From JAHEEL01 sp964581295 (lineage in GTDB: Bacteria > Actinomycetota > Acidimicrobiia > Spongiisociales > UBA5794), in assembly GCA_964581295.1 (NCBI GenBank), contig CAZONX010000097.1:1-8185 (forward strand): a stretch of 8,185 nt of DNA, read 5' to 3'. Below are positions 6,449 through 8,185 of this stretch, piece after piece. The translations under genes were made by a program, and so were the position numbers. Every line of letters begins with the position of its first letter. Within the stretch, counting starts at the first letter, position 1. The notes below the pieces were generated by a model. The model made no database searches and was not told the origin of the DNA. It was given only the letters and a program-made list of their open reading frames with translations.

Positions 6449-7594
6449 TCAACAGGCGGCGCGCACGGTGGGGTAGGGGTTGACGTAGGCACCGCCGGTG
6501 CGGCCCATGCCAAGGTGCAAGTGGGAGACCGAGGCGTTGCCGGTTGCGCCCATGTAGCCGACGAGTTGGCCCTTGTTGACGCGCTCGCCGTTTGAGAGAC
6601 CCGCGGCGTATCCGCTCAGGTGGGCGTAGTAGTAGAAGTTGCCGTCGTCGCCGTAGACGTAGACCTGGCGACCGCCCGCAGAGTGCCAATTGAGGCGAAC
6701 CTTGCCCGAATTCATCGCAACGAGCGGCGTGCCGTGGGCTCCCGACATGTCGACGCCCTTGTGGGTCCGGCCACCCGAACGCGGTGCGCCCCAGGTGTCG
6801 ATGAACCACGTGTTGCCTGCGACGGGGCATACGACGCCCTTGGTGGTCACCGCCGGGAGACCGGCGGCTGCCGAACTGCGGGCGGCGCCCGACGAGTTGT
6901 TGGAAGCCCGTGCCGCTGCGGCTTCCGCCTCGCGACGGCGTACCTCAGCCTCGGCCCGGCGCTTGAGTTCTGCCTGGTACTCGGCGTAGACGTCCTCGTA
7001 CTTGTCCTGGGCATATGCGAAGACGTCGTCCGCCTTCTGTCGAGCTTCCGCGAGCCGTTCGACGACGGCGACCTGCTGTTCTTCGAGCACCTCGACCTCG
7101 GCTCGCTTCTCCGCTATCTCGACCTTCAGCCGATCGTTCTCGCGGTTCACGGCGGTGAGGAGGTCGAGTGAGGCGAGATCACGATTGGCGGCCTCACCGA
7201 TCAGCGTCTGACTGGTGAGGAGGTCCTGGATCGAACCTGCGGTGAACGCTGCGGTGACCAGGCCCGTTCCGGAATTGGTGTACGCCTCGACGACGACTTC
7301 CTGGGCATTGGCGCGCAGTTCGGCGACCTCTTCATCGAACTCGGCGATCTTGCGATCAAGGCGGCTGATCGTGTAGGTGAGTTCCTGGAGTTCGGACTCG
7401 ATCGCTTCGAGTTCGCTGACCGCCGAGCCGACGGCCTGGTTCGCATCGAGGAGGTCTTGGTAGGCCTGCTCCTTCGCCGCTTCGGCGCGATCGACGTCGT
7501 CCTTGGATTGCGCGCTGGCCGGAATCGGGGCCACGGCCAGCAGCGCGAGAAGGAGAATGAGGACAACCGTCTTGGTCGATGTGGAAACGGACAT
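6449..7594 (-). CDS. Secreted coiled-coil M23 (LytM) peptidoglycan endopeptidase (381 aa)
   Basis: An exported zinc-dependent peptidoglycan hydrolase that should cut peptide cross-bridges in the cell wall. Residues 1-28 form a signal peptide (TKTVVLILLLALLAV core, ASA cleavage before Gln29). Residues 30-105 and 145-230 are long charged heptad-like helices predicted to be coiled coil, as in EnvC/NlpD-like proteins, separated by a hydrophobic stretch around 105-145. A Ser/Ala-rich linker (231-248) leads to the LytM domain with all expected zinc and catalytic residues: H278 and D282 (HKGVD), H325 (YAHLSG), H358 and H360 (HLH). Cys256 just before the domain and the final Cys381 could form a disulfide clasping it. 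The ATG follows a TAGCCT -10-like element by ten bases, without a Shine-Dalgarno. It is transcribed toward the ABC exporter but separated from it by hairpins. The exact bond cleaved and any activator are unknown. Confidence 0.95.
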   Translation of the reverse strand: MSVSTSTKTVVLILLLALLAVAPIPASAQSKDDVDRAEAAKEQAYQDLLDANQAVGSAVSELEAIESELQELTYTISRLDRKIAEFDEEVAELRANAQEVVVEAYTNSGTGLVTAAFTAGSIQDLLTSQTLIGEAANRDLASLDLLTAVNRENDRLKVEIAEKRAEVEVLEEQQVAVVERLAEARQKADDVFAYAQDKYEDVYAEYQAELKRRAEAEVRRREAEAAAARASNNSSGAARSSAAAGLPAVTTKGVVCPVAGNTWFIDTWGAPRSGGRTHKGVDMSGAHGTPLVAMNSGKVRLNWHSAGGRQVYVYGDDGNFYYYAHLSGYAAGLSNGERVNKGQLVGYMGATGNASVSHLHLGMGRTGGAYVNPYPTVRAAC

Positions 7595-7602
7595 TCGGTG
7601 GT

Positions 7603-7611
7603 TCAGGCTAG
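7603..7611 (-). promoter_or_regulatory. Candidate -10 promoter element of the M23 gene (shared 9-mer)
   Basis: The minus strand reads CTAGCCTGA, containing the -10-like TAGCCT (7610-7605), ten bases before the ATG at 7594. A weak -35-like TGGCGA lies about 18 bases upstream. Its identity with the element before the ABC operon at 6369-6377, in sequence and position, supports a real promoter giving a near-leaderless mRNA. Confidence 0.5.
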
Positions 7612-7663
7612 ACCCGACGGCCCGGTATTCGCCAGACGAGACGGAGCTCCAGTGGGCCTTTTC

Positions 7664-7677
7664 GCGAGGCGGCTCGC
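7664..7677. repeat. Short dyad in the divergent intergenic region
   Basis: GCGAG (7664-7668) and CTCGC (7673-7677) are inverted around four bases, and the palindrome CACGTG (7677-7682) overlaps its end. It sits in the 160-base gap between the divergent M23 and membrane-protein genes, about 70-90 bases from each start, where an operator could lie. At this GC content such a short dyad can arise by chance. Confidence 0.2.
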
Positions 7678-7722
7678 ACGTGAGCGTGGACAGTCGCAGA
7701 TGTCGGACGTGGCGCGGCGCAG

Positions 7723-7728
7723 TACGAT
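7723..7728 (+). promoter_or_regulatory. Candidate -10 element for the plus-strand membrane gene
   Basis: TACGAT fits TANNNT and would place the transcription start near 7735-7736, exactly at an ATG (7736). No convincing -35 is seen 16-18 bases upstream. If used, the transcript would begin with a short ORF (7736-7768) and the main ATG would lie about 19 bases into the mRNA. Confidence 0.35.
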
Positions 7729-7735
7729 GCGCGTA

Positions 7736-7768
7736 ATGTCGACTTCAGCGGCTCATGGCCACCGGTAA
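7736..7768 (+). other. Possible 10-codon leaderless upstream ORF (MSTSAAHGHR)
   Basis: An ATG seven bases after the TACGAT element opens a 10-residue frame ending in TAA at 7766-7768. It overlaps, in another frame, the first codons of the membrane-protein gene starting at 7755. If transcription starts at 7735-7736, this ATG would be a leaderless start and could modulate the main gene. A frame this short may be chance. Confidence 0.2.
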
Positions 7769-8171
7769 CGTCTCGTTTGCTCCTCGTCGTTCGACGATCG
7801 GACGGACCGCCGCCGGTCTCCTGGCCCTGTCCTATCCCCTGCTGATGGTGGTGATGGCGCTGGCCGTCGGATCTCGCCAGCCCGGTGACCTCCAGGACTT
7901 CGCTGCGAGCTTCGTCGCTGCCGTGATGTTCGTCATCGCGTTGCCGACGACGTGGTTCCTGTCCTTCGATTTCATCGAGGTCTCGCGCACCACGGTGGTT
8001 CTGTTCGGCCTCGTGACGAGCCTGCCCTTGTGGTACATCCTCGGCACCGCGCTGGCCGTCCGGGTCGAGACCTGGGGCCGCTGGATCCAGTTCTACGCAA
8101 CCATCGCCATCGCATGGACACTCGCAAACCTGCTGATCCTCGCAGTAGTAGGCGCGTTGGCGAACGGCTAG
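7755..8171 (+). CDS. Four-helix integral membrane protein of unknown function (138 aa)
   Basis: I do not recognise the family. After a short basic N-terminus (RRSTIGR) there are four strongly hydrophobic stretches, at about residues 17-39, 49-70, 77-103 and 109-135, joined by short loops and ending four residues after the last helix, so nearly the whole protein is membrane-embedded. Charged residues are few and lie in the loops (RQPGDLQD, FDFIEVSR, RVETWGR). No Cys, His cluster or catalytic motif is visible. The ATG at 7755 is the only reasonable start: an in-frame TAA lies at 7734-7736 and the next Met residues are inside helix one. No Shine-Dalgarno is seen. It diverges from the M23 gene with a 160-base gap. 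The opposite-strand frame here is an Arg/Gln/His-rich shadow, which supports the plus-strand reading. Confidence 0.8.
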   Translation: MATGNVSFAPRRSTIGRTAAGLLALSYPLLMVVMALAVGSRQPGDLQDFAASFVAAVMFVIALPTTWFLSFDFIEVSRTTVVLFGLVTSLPLWYILGTALAVRVETWGRWIQFYATIAIAWTLANLLILAVVGALANG

Positions 8172-8185
8172 CGCCAAGTAGCAAG

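Noticed and set aside
6361..7594. FtsEX/EnvC-type complex: ABC system activating the adjacent M23 hydrolase
   Set aside because: The ABC proteins are DrrA/NodI and ABC-2 permease types, not FtsE/FtsX with a large extracellular loop, and hairpins separate the genes. A functional link remains only a guess.
7687..7692. TGGACA as a -35 box for the plus-strand membrane gene
   Set aside because: It matches TTGACA at five of six bases but lies about 30 bases from the TACGAT element, and no TANNNT occurs at the proper spacing.
7608..8177. A 189-codon minus-strand frame covering the membrane gene
   Set aside because: Composition is Gln/His/Arg/Asp-rich without structure, while the plus strand encodes four clean hydrophobic helices.

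Overview
The window is GC-rich, with heavy use of G/C-ending codons, short intergenic gaps and several genes lacking a Shine-Dalgarno but carrying a TANNNT-like -10 a few bases before the start codon. Together with the protein types (coiled-coil M23 peptidase with a flanking Cys pair, NodJ/DrrB-type paired permeases, an MBL-rhodanese fusion) this points to an actinobacterium. An Acidimicrobiia-like lineage is my guess, but it cannot be fixed from this window. There are no RNA genes, insertion sequences, CRISPR arrays or phage genes, and it reads as ordinary chromosome.

Seven of the eight genes lie on the minus strand. In transcription order (right to left) they are: a secreted coiled-coil M23 peptidoglycan hydrolase (7594-6449); a three-gene ABC-2 exporter made of an ATPase (6361-5438) and two homologous permeases (5438-4662 and 4665-3862), joined by 1-base and 4-base stop/start overlaps; then a copper module made of a small CopZ-like metallochaperone (3798-3583), a Cu(I) P1B-type ATPase CopA (3576-1408) and a CstB-like metallo-beta-lactamase/double-rhodanese fusion (1371-40). 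One gene on the plus strand, a four-helix membrane protein of unknown function (7755-8171), diverges from the peptidase.

The copper module makes sense as a unit. The chaperone binds Cu(I) and passes it to CopA for export, and the sulfur-handling fusion enzyme may deal with persulfide or thiol chemistry tied to soft-metal stress. No copper or persulfide regulator is in the window; a short dyad before the chaperone gene is the only operator candidate. The ABC exporter resembles the DrrAB/NodIJ class, substrate unknown, and its place next to the M23 gene suggests envelope work but does not prove it.

Points for a second look: the MBL domain keeps the CstB-like layout but has Gly where the third iron ligand (Asp) is expected; an exact 9-mer, TCAGGCTAG in plus orientation, sits at the same place before both the peptidase and the ATPase genes and looks like a shared near-leaderless promoter; two consecutive hairpins lie between those genes; and a 10-codon, possibly leaderless upstream ORF overlaps the start of the plus-strand membrane gene. 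I see no strong evidence of a wholly new system.
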